Assembly: GCF_004014805.1 (NCBI RefSeq)
Contig: NZ_ATDN01000003.1
Span: 62,001-126,000 of the forward strand
Source of the DNA: Mycolicibacterium elephantis DSM 44368
GTDB taxonomy: Bacteria; Actinomycetota; Actinomycetes; Mycobacteriales; Mycobacteriaceae
Length of the DNA stretch: 64,000 nucleotides
Direction: 5' to 3'
Positions 63,771 through 64,000 of this stretch are shown here, piece after piece. The position numbers and the translations under genes are program-made. Position 1 is the first letter of the stretch; each line of letters opens with the position of its first letter. The notes beneath the pieces are model-generated. The model saw only the letters and a program-made list of their open reading frames with translations. It was not told where the DNA came from and did not search any database.

Positions 63771-64000
63771 GTGAACGAGCCGCGACCGCCCGGGGGCAAA
63801 GACCCCCGGGTCCGTCGAGAGCCGTCACAGGTGATCCGCCGAGATCCCGCCTACCGGCCGCCGCCACCACCCCCGCCACCGGGACCACCCCACCCGCCGC
63901 CCCGCAGGCCACCCCATCCGCCGACGCCGCAGCGCAGGCCCCCACCGCCTCCCCCGCGCCAGGCGCCTCCCCCGCGCCGCCCACCGCCCCGCAGACCACC
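63771..64000 (+). CDS. Proline-rich N-terminus, probable LytR-CpsA-Psr protein (partial)
   Basis: 76 codons from GTG at 63771 run to the window edge without a stop: NEPRPPGGKDPRVRREPSQ, then long Pro/Arg stretches (PPPPPPPPGPPHPPPRRPP). The composition fits the cytoplasmic Pro-rich head of mycobacterial LytR-CpsA-Psr ligases, and Rv3840, next to Rv3839, is annotated as LytR/CpsA-related. The conserved membrane and catalytic regions lie beyond the window, so the call is tentative. Confidence 0.45.
   Translation, partial: MNEPRPPGGKDPRVRREPSQVIRRDPAYRPPPPPPPPGPPHPPPRRPPHPPTPQRRPPPPPPRQAPPPRRPPPRRP

Overview
The window is chromosomal DNA of a mycobacterium, most likely a rapid-growing Mycolicibacterium. 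It is GC-rich (about two thirds G+C by hand sampling), uses many GTG starts, has tightly overlapping ATGA/GTGA stop-start junctions, and carries the complete arabinogalactan/mycolate cell-wall locus in an order close to Rv3778c-Rv3840 of M. tuberculosis. No rRNA, tRNA, CRISPR array, insertion sequence or phage gene was seen. Gene names rest on recognised sequence motifs and on synteny recalled from M. tuberculosis; no database search was run.

Layout. 1-3459: the first codons of an Rv3778c-like aminotransferase on the minus strand, then bpa (proteasome activator), wzt, glfT1 and wzm (galactan initiation and export). 3481-7719: a lineage-specific block with a methyltransferase/TetR divergent pair, a zinc-ribbon protein, a small APH-fold protein, an AhpD-like protein and a MocR regulator. 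7849-22179: a GtrA protein, dprE1, dprE2, aftA, embC, embA and embB, which make and use decaprenyl-phospho-arabinose. 22225-26111: an accessory insertion with a metallo-beta-lactamase-fold protein and a translationally coupled folE-like / MFS exporter / RibD-like reductase cassette of lower G+C at its start. 26108-40050 (minus strand): accD4, pks13 and fadD32 (mycolic acid condensation), the Culp6-type cutinase, a DUF732 lipoprotein, MPT51 and two antigen 85 mycolyltransferases. 40142-46816 (minus): aftB, ubiA, a PAP2 phosphatase, glfT2 and glf. 47036-49707 (plus): erp and a peptidoglycan amidase. 49796-50621: a decayed GjpA-like gene. 50743-55084: a HAD phosphatase, two PlsC acyltransferases, a Rieske/metallo-beta-lactamase protein and its partner. 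55184-56933: a hemerythrin protein and a decayed BTAD-ATPase regulator. 56946-64000: serS, an Rv3835-like septum protein, a metallopeptidase, a Cys-rich small protein, gpm2, pheA, an IdeR-box gene, a CPBP protease and the beginning of a proline-rich protein.

How the genes work together. Glf makes UDP-galactofuranose. GlfT1 and GlfT2 build the galactan, and Wzm/Wzt are the transporter proposed to move it across the membrane. UbiA and a PAP2 phosphatase make decaprenyl-phospho-ribose, which DprE1 and DprE2 epimerise to decaprenyl-phospho-arabinose. AftA, EmbA, EmbB and AftB use that donor to build the arabinan on galactan, and EmbC elongates the arabinan of lipoarabinomannan. AccD4, FadD32 and Pks13 make mycolic acids, and the antigen 85 proteins attach them to arabinan ends. 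Bpa, the amidase, Erp and the Rv3835-like protein add protein quality control and envelope or division functions.

Least ordinary features: the folE-MFS-ribD cassette with a 12-bp inverted repeat around its upstream region, a 22-bp perfect inverted repeat just before dprE1, two decayed genes whose damage can be traced base by base, and possible MtrA-like tandem 9-mers upstream of erp and the amidase.
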